Source: CAYVRJ01 sp964453645 (GTDB taxonomy: Bacteria; Bacillota; Clostridia; Christensenellales; JAWKQI01). Taken from it: a DNA stretch of 64,000 nucleotides. The notes beneath the pieces are model-generated. The model was not told the DNA's origin. It was given only the letters and a program-made list of their open reading frames with translations, and ran no database searches. The stretch lies in assembly GCA_964453645.1 (NCBI GenBank), contig CAYVRJ010000001.1:124001-188000 (forward strand), given 5' to 3'. Shown in pieces: positions 25,068-33,776 of this stretch (position 1 is the stretch's first letter; every line of letters starts with the position of its first letter). Both the position numbers and the translations under genes were made by a program.

Positions 25068-25766
25068 ATGGATCTTGAAATTGCACTGTTGTTATTATTT
25101 TCATTCATATTAATATATATCGCCATGATTGAGCTGTTCACCATGCTCTTTCGCCTAACGGGGTTAAACGAAGCAAAGGCCAGATTCCAAGTGGTCTCCA
25201 TGCTCACGTCCAGCGGGTTCACCACCAGCGAGAGCGAACTCATGCTCACCTCCATTTTGCGGCGAAAGCTGGCGCAGTTTACCATGGTCTTTGGAACGCT
25301 CTTTAACATTGCCTTTGTGTCCCTCATATTAAACGTGTTTGTAAACATTGGAAATCGTGCGGAGCAAAGCCTCACGTTTATTTTGTATTACTTGACAGGC
25401 TTTGTGATCATTTTTATAGTGATTGGCAAGACGAAGTTTGTGAAAATCGGTTACGACAACCTAATCAAACGATTTGGGCTGCGGCTGATGTTTAGAAACA
25501 GAATAAACCCCTATATGGTGTTGGACACCTATCACGACAACGTGATTGCCGAAGTTTTAATCAACGAACTGCCCGAAATATTAAAGAATAAGACCCTTGG
25601 AGAAGCGGGGGTGCGAAACAAGTTCAACCTGCAAATCATGATGATCAAACACAAAAACAATTTAGCCCCCGACGTTGGCCCCGATACCAAGATATACGAG
25701 GGTGATATTGTGGTGGTGTTTGGCACAACCAGGAATATTCGCGCTCTATTTTCTTCGGGTAATTAA
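25068..25766 (+). CDS. Membrane protein with C-terminal TrkA-C (RCK_C) domain
   Basis: A 232-aa protein with three hydrophobic segments (about residues 3-25, 66-92 and 101-122) and a cytoplasmic TrkA-C domain (about residues 160-232, KTLGEAGVRNKFNLQIMMIK and DIVVVFGTTRNIRALF). TrkA-C domains sense ligands such as nucleotides in potassium channels and transporters. Between the first two segments, VSMLTSSGFTTSESELM resembles the TTGFTT-type filter turn of Trk/Ktr transporters, but only one such segment is present. The start at 25068 follows GAGGAG. It begins 8 bp after the amidase. Confidence 0.65.
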   Translation: MDLEIALLLLFSFILIYIAMIELFTMLFRLTGLNEAKARFQVVSMLTSSGFTTSESELMLTSILRRKLAQFTMVFGTLFNIAFVSLILNVFVNIGNRAEQSLTFILYYLTGFVIIFIVIGKTKFVKIGYDNLIKRFGLRLMFRNRINPYMVLDTYHDNVIAEVLINELPEILKNKTLGEAGVRNKFNLQIMMIKHKNNLAPDVGPDTKIYEGDIVVVFGTTRNIRALFSSGN

Positions 25767-25769
25767 ATG

Positions 25770-25798
25770 TTGCAAAAGAATAGACCATTGGTTATAAT
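25770..25798 (+). promoter_or_regulatory. SigmaA-type promoter of the ireB operon
   Basis: TTGCAA (25770-25775) and TATAAT (25793-25798), 17-nt spacer, 30 bp upstream of the ireB ATG. Confidence 0.7.
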
Positions 25799-25828
25799 TA
25801 GAGTATAAGAAATACAAAGGTGGAAATT

Positions 25829-26092
25829 ATGTCTGATCTGTCCCGTACCATGCACTTTTCAATGGAGAAAGAGGAGAAAAACCCTGCCCGGGATTGCATT
25901 AAGTTAGCTTGTGCATCCATGAAAGAAAAGGGGTATAACGCCGTTTCTCAGTTTGTGGGTTATATCATTTCCGGTGACCCAACCTACATTACAACCCATA
26001 AAAAAGCCCGCACCATCATCGGGCAAGTGGATCGGGACGAACTGTTAGAAGAATTTGTAAGCCAGTACATCAAGCATTTAAACGACCAGTGA
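25829..26092 (+). CDS. ireB: IreB-family regulatory phosphoprotein (DUF965/UPF0297)
   Basis: An 87-aa protein; the whole length matches the family (TMHFSMEKEEKNPARDCIKL, GYNAVSQFVGYIISGDPTYI). In Enterococcus faecalis IreB is phosphorylated by the PASTA kinase IreK and lowers cephalosporin resistance. The TMHF segment is the region of the phosphorylated threonines. Start at 25829 behind AAAGGTGG; the longer ORF at 25820 has no better ribosome binding site. Overlaps the next gene by 4 nt (GTGA). Confidence 0.92.
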   Translation: MSDLSRTMHFSMEKEEKNPARDCIKLACASMKEKGYNAVSQFVGYIISGDPTYITTHKKARTIIGQVDRDELLEEFVSQYIKHLNDQ

Positions 26093-27012
26093 ACGCAACC
26101 CTCTCTCGCCTTTGTTTTGGCACGCTCACTCTCTCCCCCCTGCAAAAGAACTTGTCTCTAAGCCAAGGGGTTTCCCTCTTGCGGTCTGCAGCGGACATGG
26201 GTCTTAATTTTTATGACACTGCCGAGCTGTACAACAACTACGAATATTTAAAACAAGCTTTTTCAAGGGACAACCGGGTGCACATTGCCACCAAATCCTA
26301 TGCCTATTCGAAAGAGGGGGCAAGGAAGAGCTTGGAAAAATATTTAAAAGAGACGGGCCGGGAGCGCTCAGAGCTGTTTTTGCTCCACGAGCAGGAGAGC
26401 CTGCACACGCTGAGGGGGCACAGTGATGCCCTTGAATACTATATTCAAATGAAACAAGAGGGGCTGATTGGTGCCGTGGGTATTTCCACCCACAACGTTG
26501 CAGCGGTGAAGGCGTGTAACGATTGTTTTCATCAGGTGGAAGTGATTCACCCCATGATCAATTGTGCGGGGATTGGCATTGTAGATGGCACTGTTGCCGA
26601 GATGGAGTATGAGCTTCAGCGGGCCTATGACCGGGGTGTGTTTATTTACGCCATGAAACCTCTGGGGGGCGGACACCTGATCGGCAAGCGGATGGAAGCC
26701 CTTTCATATATCGACAGTCTGCCGTTTTTAAGCAGCGTGGCCGTTGGTATTGGGGACGAAGATGAGCTGTGCTTTAATGTGCAATACTTTAACCGTGAGG
26801 AGATTCCCAAAGAGTTGTTTGATAAAACGGCTGCTAAGGAGCGCACTGTTTTGATACAGTCCTGGTGTGAGTCGTGTGGTGCGTGTGCCCAGGCTTGCAG
26901 CACAAAAGCACTGGTGATAACCCACGGAAAATTGGAATACAACGGGCAAAATTGTGTCTTTTGCGGCTATTGCGGAGCAAGATGCAAAAATGCTGCTATA
27001 AAGGTGATATAA
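26089..27012 (+). CDS. Aldo/keto reductase with C-terminal 2x[4Fe-4S] ferredoxin domain
   Basis: A 307-aa oxidoreductase. The aldo/keto reductase barrel shows the tetrad residues in FYDTAELY (Asp, Tyr), ATKSY (Lys) and LLHEQE (His). The C-terminus has two ferredoxin motifs, CESCGACAQACS and CVFCGYCGARCK. This fusion is common in anaerobes; substrates are mostly unknown. It starts at GTG 26089, overlapping the ireB stop, and ends 1 bp before ruvX, so it is inserted into the conserved ireB-ruvX-DUF1292 cluster. A second family member is at 59715-60863. Confidence 0.85.
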   Translation: MNATLSRLCFGTLTLSPLQKNLSLSQGVSLLRSAADMGLNFYDTAELYNNYEYLKQAFSRDNRVHIATKSYAYSKEGARKSLEKYLKETGRERSELFLLHEQESLHTLRGHSDALEYYIQMKQEGLIGAVGISTHNVAAVKACNDCFHQVEVIHPMINCAGIGIVDGTVAEMEYELQRAYDRGVFIYAMKPLGGGHLIGKRMEALSYIDSLPFLSSVAVGIGDEDELCFNVQYFNREEIPKELFDKTAAKERTVLIQSWCESCGACAQACSTKALVITHGKLEYNGQNCVFCGYCGARCKNAAIKVI

Positions 27013-27013
27013 T

Positions 27014-27418
27014 ATGGGTAGAATAATGGCATTAGACGTTGGGGAGAAGCGGATTGGCATTGCGCTGTCCGATGTGCTGCACATCACGGCACAACCCCTG
27101 CAAACCTATGAACGGGTGGGTCCGGTGAAGGACGTGAAATACATTGGCGAATTGGTGGCCACCCACGGTGTTGAAAAGATCGTGTGCGGCATGCCCCTGA
27201 ACATGAACGGCAGTGCGGGTGCCACCGCACAGTTTGTGGAAGCGTTTGCGGACAGTCTCAAAAAATCCATCAAAGTGCCCATCGTCTTTTTTGACGAACG
27301 GTTGTCCTCCAAACAGGCGGAACGGGTGCTGATCGATGCAGATATGCGCAGGGATAAGCGCAAGAAGGTGCTGGACAAAATGGCAGCAGTGGTTATTCTC
27401 CAGGGTTATCTTGGTTGA
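27014..27418 (+). CDS. ruvX: Holliday junction resolvase-like RuvX/YqgF
   Basis: A 134-aa RNase H-fold nuclease of the YqgF family, implicated in Holliday junction resolution and 16S rRNA processing. N-terminal MALDVGEKRIGIALSD, central GMPLNMNGS and C-terminal FFDERLSSKQAERVL are the family blocks and carry the acidic metal-binding residues. Normal length. It lies in the same order (ireB ... ruvX, DUF1292) as yrzL-yrrK-yrzB of Bacillus subtilis. Confidence 0.93.
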   Translation: MGRIMALDVGEKRIGIALSDVLHITAQPLQTYERVGPVKDVKYIGELVATHGVEKIVCGMPLNMNGSAGATAQFVEAFADSLKKSIKVPIVFFDERLSSKQAERVLIDADMRRDKRKKVLDKMAAVVILQGYLG

Positions 27419-27448
27419 TAAACATATTTAATAGTAACGGAGGAAAAA

Positions 27449-27784
27449 ATGACGAATAAACAAATGGATGAAGGCATTGAATTAGAACAGGATATCTTTG
27501 ATGAAGATATGGAGGAAGACAACATCATAGAGTTGTTCGACGACGAAGGGAATGCAACAAAGCTGGAGCATATTTTAACGTTTGAGTTAAACGACATGTT
27601 CTATGTGGCGTTTCTGCCCTTGGAAGAGCCGGACGAAGAAGAAAACGAAGTCATCTTCATGCGCCTGGACGAGGACGAGAGCGGAGCAGACGTGTTCTAC
27701 ACCATCGATTCGGAAGAGGAACTGGAAAACGTTTGGCAGACTTTCCTGAAAATCTATGAGGAAATCGAGGAAGACGAAGAGTAA
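27449..27784 (+). CDS. DUF1292 family protein (YrzB-like)
   Basis: A 111-aa very acidic protein. The core DDEGNATKLEHILTFELNDMFYVAFLPL and the C-terminal YTIDSEEELENVWQTFLKIYEE are typical of DUF1292. Function is unknown, but the gene is almost always downstream of ruvX in Firmicutes. CGGAGG lies before the ATG. The N-terminal and C-terminal ends are rich in Asp and Glu. Confidence 0.9.
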   Translation: MTNKQMDEGIELEQDIFDEDMEEDNIIELFDDEGNATKLEHILTFELNDMFYVAFLPLEEPDEEENEVIFMRLDEDESGADVFYTIDSEEELENVWQTFLKIYEEIEEDEE

Positions 27785-27843
27785 TCTTTCACCATCTCTC
27801 CACTTCACATGGACAGATGTGTTTGAACAGTCTAAATTTTCGC

Positions 27844-28383
27844 ATGAAATATAAAGAGAGTTTTCTGCTCTTTTGGATATTTTTTCAAATCGGATGCGTG
27901 ATGTTTGGAGGGGGTTATGCAATGCTCCCTCTTCTTCAGCGTCAGTTTGTGGAGAAACGGCAGTTTGTTTCCAACGAAGAAATTTTGGATTACTTTGCCA
28001 TAGGCCAGTGTACCCCGGGAATCATCGCCGTGAACACCGCAACGTTTATCGGTTATAAGCGCCAAAAGGTGCTGGGGGCGATACTTTCAACTTTAGGGGT
28101 CATCCTGCCCTCGGTAATCATCATCACAGCAGTTGCTGCATTTTTTTCCAACTTTAACGAATTAGAAATCGTACAACATGCCTTTGCGGGCATTCGCATT
28201 GCCGTTGCGGCGATCATCGCTTATGCGGTGTATAAACTCATTGTTTCTGCAAAAAAGAATTGGTTTTATTTCCTAGTCCTAACCCTTTCGCTGATTCTGG
28301 GTTTATTTTTTGATTTATCACCCATTTTAATCGTTTTACTCTCCTCAATTTTAGGATTGACTTTTCAAAGGAGAAAGGTATGA
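27844..28383 (+). CDS. Chromate transporter family protein, N-terminal half (ChrA-like)
   Basis: A 179-aa membrane protein of the CHR family, short two-gene type. The signature FGGGYAMLPLLQRQFV followed by GQCTPGIIAVNTATFIGY is intact. Short CHR proteins act in pairs; substrates include chromate/sulfate but in many anaerobes the real substrate is unknown. No clear ribosome binding site precedes ATG 27844 or the upstream in-frame ATG 27817 (188 aa), so the start is uncertain. The stop overlaps the second half gene (ATGA). Confidence 0.85.
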   Translation: MKYKESFLLFWIFFQIGCVMFGGGYAMLPLLQRQFVEKRQFVSNEEILDYFAIGQCTPGIIAVNTATFIGYKRQKVLGAILSTLGVILPSVIIITAVAAFFSNFNELEIVQHAFAGIRIAVAAIIAYAVYKLIVSAKKNWFYFLVLTLSLILGLFFDLSPILIVLLSSILGLTFQRRKV

Positions 28384-28898
28384 TTTATCTGCAGCTCTTC
28401 TTTGAATTCTTTAAAACTGGCTTATTTGCCCTGGGGGGTGGTCTTGCAACCATTCCGTTTCTACAGGAAATGGCAGCCAGCTACGGCTGGTTTACCAACG
28501 AACAACTCACCGACATGATCGCCCTGTCCGAGTGTACTCCCGGTCCCATCGGGGTGAACATGGCCACTTTTGCGGGGTATACGGCTGCCGGCGTTTTGGG
28601 AGGGGTGGTTGCATCCATCGCGGTTGTCCTGCCCAGCCTCATCATTATTTTAATCATCGCCCGGCAATACGCAAAGTTTCGCAACAACAAGCTGGTGGAC
28701 AGCATTTTTGCTGGGGTGCGCCCCGGCGTGGCAGCCCTTATATCCGTTGTATGTCTCAATATAATAAAGGTATCGGTTGTATCTCCGATACCCATTCTCA
28801 TTTTTGCCGTTATGTTCTTTTCCATCGTTCGGTTTAAATATAGTCCCCTGTGGCTGTTGCTGGGCGGAGGGATTTTAGGAATCCTTTTAAAACTTTAA
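28380..28898 (+). CDS. Chromate transporter family protein, C-terminal half (ChrA-like)
   Basis: A 172-aa partner of the preceding protein with the same signature (ALGGGLATIPFLQEM and SECTPGPIGVNMATFAGY). The two are homologous to each other and are expected to form an antiparallel heterodimer. Overlaps the first gene by 4 nt, and its stop overlaps that of the next, convergent gene by 4 nt (TTAA, 28895-28898). Confidence 0.85.
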   Translation: MIYLQLFFEFFKTGLFALGGGLATIPFLQEMAASYGWFTNEQLTDMIALSECTPGPIGVNMATFAGYTAAGVLGGVVASIAVVLPSLIIILIIARQYAKFRNNKLVDSIFAGVRPGVAALISVVCLNIIKVSVVSPIPILIFAVMFFSIVRFKYSPLWLLLGGGILGILLKL

Positions 28899-29743
28899 GC
28901 TGTGCGCCGAGCAACTTTTCGAAACATTAAGAGCAAACTCACAATTCCTCCCACGATCAGCAGGGCTAAGCCGTAAATCGACAGGGTGTTCACTAAGCTG
29001 TCCGCAAAGGATTTAATTAAATTCATGGCAAAGTCCATGCCACTCAGCACATCGAAGGTGGAGATGGGGACGGAAGCCAAACTGGAGAGCAACTCGGGCA
29101 GGGATTGTCCCGAACTGAAATAAATAGCTGTAAAGATGGAAATGGCAACCCCCACCAAGAGGATGGGGATGAATACGTAACCCAAGAACGAACGCTTGTG
29201 CTTGCGGTTGATAATGAGTAACACCAACAGACAGACGATGAGCACCACGGGCATGAGGATGTTAAGGGAAGACATGCTGGACAGCAGCGGTTGTACTTCC
29301 TTGAGTCCAGGTTTGAGCACTTCAAAGTTCATGGTGGCCGTGTAAAAAGTCGTGGCTGCTTTTGTCAACCCATCGGTAATGCCAAAGGGTAAATCAATCT
29401 TTTGGGCGATTCCCTGCTTCACTCGAGAGGTGTCCACCTTGGTGCGCTCCCCGGCAAACACAGCGGTGATGTTAGAATCGATCTCGTCGTATACGTTTTC
29501 GGGAACGGAAATAGTGCCCCGCAGCAACTCCTTGGAAAGGCCAAAGGAATCCGCAACATCTGCCAACTGATTTTCCACAAACTTGGCCGCATTTTCGGCA
29601 TAGGAAGTTTCTTTGGCGGCTTGGATTAAATAGTTGGGGTTGGTTAAATAATTGTTCACAACGTTGTATACCACCAGGGAAAGGATGGATATAAAGATTG
29701 CGATTGCAATGAGTAAACTAAAAAAATGTCTGACGAACTTCAT
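28895..29743 (-). CDS. Hypothetical membrane protein
   Basis: A 282-aa protein with an N-terminal membrane helix (about residues 8-30), a large outside domain (about 31-160) and three further helices (about 160-178, 188-210 and 252-272) before a basic end (RKVARRTA). No family recognised. The long external loop contains no cysteine. It has a ribosome binding site GAGGAAATGAA just before the ATG. It is convergent with the ChrA pair. Confidence 0.65.
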   Translation of the reverse strand: MKFVRHFFSLLIAIAIFISILSLVVYNVVNNYLTNPNYLIQAAKETSYAENAAKFVENQLADVADSFGLSKELLRGTISVPENVYDEIDSNITAVFAGERTKVDTSRVKQGIAQKIDLPFGITDGLTKAATTFYTATMNFEVLKPGLKEVQPLLSSMSSLNILMPVVLIVCLLVLLIINRKHKRSFLGYVFIPILLVGVAISIFTAIYFSSGQSLPELLSSLASVPISTFDVLSGMDFAMNLIKSFADSLVNTLSIYGLALLIVGGIVSLLLMFRKVARRTA

Positions 29744-29795
29744 TTCATTTCCTCACAAATTTTCTAGTTTTTATTATAATATATAGTTTCTAACA

Positions 29796-31028
29796 TTACA
29801 AATTAATTTTATGTGTCTTTTGCTTCTTGCGAATGTATAACAAACACAGGATGGCCAACAGGGGGAAGATAGCACCAATTAACATGCCCAGCCGAAGGCC
29901 CAGTTCGTTTGCATTCATACCGGGTATGGTCACAAGGCCGGAGATGTTGTCGGCAATAAATCCTGTGAGCCAGGGGCCAACCGAACCGCCGATATCCCCG
30001 GCGCAGGAGAGCACGCTGAACATGAGCATACCCGCCATGGGGTATTTGCCCGAAGCGATGCTAAGGCTGCCCGGCCACAACAGCGAACAACCAAGGCCGG
30101 TTAAACCGCACGCAATCACGGCCACCACAGCGCTGGGGATGAGGGCCATGAGTACATAACAGAACACGCAGACGATGCTACCCAGCAGCATATATTTGGA
30201 CACATCAAAGGTTCCCGACTTTTTGCCAAAGGTGCCCCTGCCGATGCCCATACACAGGGCAAACACACACAACCCCAAAATATCTCCCACAATTTTAGGC
30301 AGTCCCGACGCACTTTCCAAGAAGGTGGAAGCCCACTGGCTCATAATTAGCTCAGTGGCACCGCCCATGAGTATGAGCACCAGAGCCACGATATAAAACT
30401 TTTGTTTGATAATACTTTTAAAACTCTGTTTGTGTTCCTCAGGAATGGAGGGGGCTAAGGGGACTTTGGTGAACAAGAAGGTGTTAAACAAGGGCAACAG
30501 TGCCCACAGCAGTATGACGTACTGCCATTTATCTTCCCCAAACAAAAAGATGATCATGGTGCTCACCAGCACCACCGCCAGCTGTCCCCAGGAGAAAAAC
30601 GAGTGGAGCAAACTCATGGCCTTTGCCTTTTCCTCGGTGGGAATGGCATTTACAATGGGGCTGAGCATCACTTCCAACAGTCCGCCACTTCCGGCAAACA
30701 CAACAGTGGCGATGGTGAAACCCAAGTATTCGTTACCCACAAACAAAACGGGGGTGAACGCAAAGAGTAAAAAACCAACAACGGCAATGGCGTGGGCAGA
30801 GACGATAAAGGGGCGAATGCCGTGTTTATCGATTATTTTACCAAACAACAGATCCACCACCACTTGGGTGCCAAAGTTGATGAGCACCAGTCGACCCATT
30901 TGTTCAAAGGTGAAGCCGTATTGGTTGATCAGCGCCAAAAATAGCAGGGGAGGTGCGCAAATGACAGCCGATTGTACAAAGTTACCCAAATAACAAGCGT
31001 AACACGTGAGTTTGTATTTGTCTTTCAT
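29796..31028 (-). CDS. Major facilitator superfamily transporter
   Basis: A 410-aa twelve-helix MFS permease. The loop 2-3 motif appears as GKIIDKHGIRPF, a variant of GxxxDRxGRR. C-terminal half includes GLTGLGCSLLWPGSLSIASGKYPMAG, which resembles the sugar:proton symporter group (FucP/GlcP-like), but the substrate is not certain. GGAG lies 9 nt before the ATG; a TTGACA on the minus strand at 31090-31095 could be its -35 box without a clear -10. It lies downstream of the alpha-glucan operon but beyond that operon's terminator. Confidence 0.82.
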   Translation of the reverse strand: MKDKYKLTCYACYLGNFVQSAVICAPPLLFLALINQYGFTFEQMGRLVLINFGTQVVVDLLFGKIIDKHGIRPFIVSAHAIAVVGFLLFAFTPVLFVGNEYLGFTIATVVFAGSGGLLEVMLSPIVNAIPTEEKAKAMSLLHSFFSWGQLAVVLVSTMIIFLFGEDKWQYVILLWALLPLFNTFLFTKVPLAPSIPEEHKQSFKSIIKQKFYIVALVLILMGGATELIMSQWASTFLESASGLPKIVGDILGLCVFALCMGIGRGTFGKKSGTFDVSKYMLLGSIVCVFCYVLMALIPSAVVAVIACGLTGLGCSLLWPGSLSIASGKYPMAGMLMFSVLSCAGDIGGSVGPWLTGFIADNISGLVTIPGMNANELGLRLGMLIGAIFPLLAILCLLYIRKKQKTHKINL

Positions 31029-31111
31029 ACGATCTCCTAAAAGTTGAGCATTTATAGTTTATATAGAGTTACATAGAAAAATATATTTGTGTCAAAAAAT
31101 GATGAACACAA

Positions 31112-31145
31112 AAATACACTTGTGTATGGTAGCACAAGTGTATTT
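31112..31145 (-). terminator. Intrinsic terminator of the alpha-glucan operon
   Basis: A perfect 13-bp stem (AAATACACTTGTG on either strand) with an 8-nt loop, followed on the minus strand by TTTTTGTG. It starts 17 bp after the msmK-like stop codon. Confidence 0.85.
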
Positions 31146-31161
31146 AAAAGTCAATTTTTGT

Positions 31162-32283
31162 TTAAATTCCGATATTATTCTGGGTTTCTATGTCGAAGAC
31201 GTGTAGACGACTCTCGCCAAAGGTGATATAAATCTCTTGGCGGTTGCGCAGCTCAAAGGTATATTTGTTTAAAATATCCGGGTTAGTCACCTTAATGGTG
31301 CAGTTGATGTCCTCGATGGTTGCGTGGATAAACATTTCCGAACCCATCAGCTCGGACACCTCCACATAAGCCCGAAGGGCATTTGGATCGGATTCATCCG
31401 TCATAATCACGTGTTCAGGGCGAATGCCACACATCACGTTTTGTGGTTTTAGGTGTTTAATACCCATGGCCTTTTGTTTGTCCGAGGAGAGTTCAAATTC
31501 TTTGCCAAACAGTTCCACGCCGTATTTTTGCCCCATGGGAATGAGTTTACCCTCAAAAAAGTTCATCTGGGGAGAGCCGATAAAGCCAGCCACAAACATA
31601 TTCTTGGGGAAACCAAACACTTCCTTGGGGGTGCCGATCTGTTGGATGATGCCGTCTTTCATGATGACAATGCGGTCGCCCAAAGTCATGGCCTCGGTTT
31701 GGTCGTGGGTGACGTAAATAAACGTGGTGTCCACCCGCTGGCGCAGTTTAATTAATTCCGCACGCATTTGGTTGCGCAGCTTGGCATCTAAGTTGGACAA
31801 AGGCTCGTCCATTAAGAACACCTGGGGATTGCGCACAATGGCTCTGCCAATGGCCACCCGCTGGCGCTGGCCGCCCGATAGTGCACGGGGTTTCCTTGGG
31901 AGATACTGGGTGATGCCCAATATTTCTGCCGCTTCCTTCACCCGGGTTTCGATTTCCTTTTTGGGTAGTTTCATGAGCTTTAAGGAAAATGCCATGTTTT
32001 CATACACCGACATGTGGGGGTATAGGGCATAGTTTTGAAAGACCATGGCGATGTCCCTGTCTTTTGGGGGTACGTCGTTCACAAGCTTCTCCCCAATATA
32101 CAGCTCCCCATCGCTAATCTCTTCCAATCCGGCAACCATGCGAAGGGTGGTGGATTTTCCGCAGCCCGAGGGGCCGACGAACACAACAAATTCTTTATCT
32201 GCAATTTCAAGGTTAAAGTTGTCCACAGCCAACGTATCTTTGCCATAGATTTTTTTAATGTTTTTAAGCTTTAAACTTGCCAT
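31162..32283 (-). CDS. msmK: Sugar ABC transporter ATP-binding protein (MsmK/MalK/UgpC type)
   Basis: The 373-aa ATPase that powers a carbohydrate uptake system. Walker A GPSGCGKST (residues 37-45), signature LSGGQRQRVAIGRA, Walker B VFLMDEPLSNLDAKLR and a C-terminal TOBE-type regulatory domain (about 240-373) are present. In many Firmicutes one MsmK serves several transporters; here it is encoded at the end of the operon with its own permeases and binding protein, so a dedicated or shared role are both possible. GGAG lies 8 nt before the ATG. It is followed by a strong terminator. Confidence 0.93.
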   Translation of the reverse strand: MASLKLKNIKKIYGKDTLAVDNFNLEIADKEFVVFVGPSGCGKSTTLRMVAGLEEISDGELYIGEKLVNDVPPKDRDIAMVFQNYALYPHMSVYENMAFSLKLMKLPKKEIETRVKEAAEILGITQYLPRKPRALSGGQRQRVAIGRAIVRNPQVFLMDEPLSNLDAKLRNQMRAELIKLRQRVDTTFIYVTHDQTEAMTLGDRIVIMKDGIIQQIGTPKEVFGFPKNMFVAGFIGSPQMNFFEGKLIPMGQKYGVELFGKEFELSSDKQKAMGIKHLKPQNVMCGIRPEHVIMTDESDPNALRAYVEVSELMGSEMFIHATIEDINCTIKVTNPDILNKYTFELRNRQEIYITFGESRLHVFDIETQNNIGI

Positions 32284-32288
32284 ACGTT

Positions 32289-33776
32289 TTACTCCTGTTC
32301 AATGATTCTTCCATACATTTGGGTGATTTCGAAAATGCGGGAAGCCAGTTTATCCGTGAGCTCGTGGTGAAGGATGCGCCACTGCCAGTTGCCCGTCACG
32401 GTGGAAGGTTTGTTCATCCTGTTCTTGGCATCTAAATTCAAATAATCCTGCATGGCCACCACCGCAAGGTTTGCCACCGAGGACATAACGCCCCGAATAA
32501 ACCCCATGTTGTAGCCCTCTTGTTTGTTGAGCCCCAAATACTTTTTGGCGTATTCGATGTCGTCGCTGTCCGCTTCGTAAAACCATCCCGCAATGGTGGT
32601 GTTGTCGTGAGTGCCCAGATACGCCACACAGTTTCGATCGTAGTTGTGGGGCAGATAGTCGCTGGGCTCCCGGGAGTCAAAGGCAAATTGAATCACCTTC
32701 ATACCCGGATATCCCGATGCCCGGAGCAGTTCCTTCACTTCGGGGGTGATGAATCCCAAATCTTCCGCAATGATTTTTAAGTCGGTAAACCATTGGTTGA
32801 TGATGTTTAAGAACCCAATGCCCGGCCCTTTCATCCACTGGCCCACCTTTGCATTTTTAGCACCCGCAGGGATGGCATAGTAACTTTCAAAACCGCGGAA
32901 GTGGTCGATGCGCAGCACGTCAAACAGTTGGGTGGTGGCTCCAATTCGCTTGATCCACCAGTCGTAATTGGAATCCCTAAGGTAATCCCAGTCGTACAGG
33001 GGGTTACCCCAGAGCTGCCCATCGGCAGTGAAGTAATCGGGGGGAACGCCAGCAACCATACGGGGTTTGCCCGTCTCGTCCAATTGAAATACCTTTGGGT
33101 TGGACCATGTGTCGGCACTGTCCAGGGAAACATAGATGGGTAGATCCCCAATAATTTGAATGCCCAAGCTGTTCACATAGGTTTTGAGTTCCTTCCACTG
33201 CTTGAAGAACAGGTATTGCAAATAGGAATAAAACTCCACGTCGTGGTTGAGTTTTTCTCGGTAGTGTGCCATGGCTTCGGGCACCCTCAAGCGAATGGAT
33301 TCATCCTCCCATTCAGTGAGGCCTTTCATTTGGAAGTGAACCTTGAGTGCCATAAACAGGGCATAATCATCTAACCACACAACATTCTCGGTGCAAAAGG
33401 TTTCAAAAGCTTGGCGGTTGGTGTCCCGTTTCATAGCTAGGAGCAGGAGTTGGTAGCGATTCTCATAGATTTTTCCAAAGTCAACCACGCGATCGTCGTT
33501 TCCAAAGTCGCAGGCATCGATTTCCTCTTGTTTGAGCAACCCATCTTCTTTTAATAGATCCAAATCGATGAGATAAGGATTACCCGCAAAGGCGGAAAAG
33601 GCCTGATAGGGGGAATTGGCATACCCAGTATGCCCCAGAGGAAGCATTTGCCAATAGGTTTGCCCTGCCTTCTTTAAAAAGTCGGCAAACCGATAGGCAT
33701 CTTTGCCTAGGGTTCCGATGCCGTAGGGCGAGGGCAGGGAAGTGATGTGCATTAATATGCCGCTGGATCGATTAAA
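32289..33776 (-). CDS. malQ: 4-alpha-glucanotransferase (amylomaltase, GH77)
   Basis: A 495-aa GH77 enzyme that moves glucan segments between maltodextrins and releases glucose. N-terminal RSSGILMHITSLPSPYGIGTLG and QMLPLGHTGYANSPYQ are diagnostic. The catalytic nucleophile Asp is in VLRIDHFRGFESYYAIP, the acid Glu in IIAEDLGFITPEV and the third Asp in LGTHDNTTI. The start at 33776 has GGGAGGA 5 nt upstream and overlaps the amylosucrase-like stop by 5 nt. It acts on the glucan produced or imported by the neighbouring genes. Confidence 0.93.
   Translation of the reverse strand, partial: FNRSSGILMHITSLPSPYGIGTLGKDAYRFADFLKKAGQTYWQMLPLGHTGYANSPYQAFSAFAGNPYLIDLDLLKEDGLLKQEEIDACDFGNDDRVVDFGKIYENRYQLLLLAMKRDTNRQAFETFCTENVVWLDDYALFMALKVHFQMKGLTEWEDESIRLRVPEAMAHYREKLNHDVEFYSYLQYLFFKQWKELKTYVNSLGIQIIGDLPIYVSLDSADTWSNPKVFQLDETGKPRMVAGVPPDYFTADGQLWGNPLYDWDYLRDSNYDWWIKRIGATTQLFDVLRIDHFRGFESYYAIPAGAKNAKVGQWMKGPGIGFLNIINQWFTDLKIIAEDLGFITPEVKELLRASGYPGMKVIQFAFDSREPSDYLPHNYDRNCVAYLGTHDNTTIAGWFYEADSDDIEYAKKYLGLNKQEGYNMGFIRGVMSSVANLAVVAMQDYLNLDAKNRMNKPSTVTGNWQWRILHHELTDKLASRIFEITQMYGRIIEQE

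Noticed and set aside
27785..27843. Separate small gene or sRNA between DUF1292 and the ChrA-like gene.
   Set aside because: No promoter, terminator or ORF with ribosome binding site; only an uncertain start of the ChrA-like gene.
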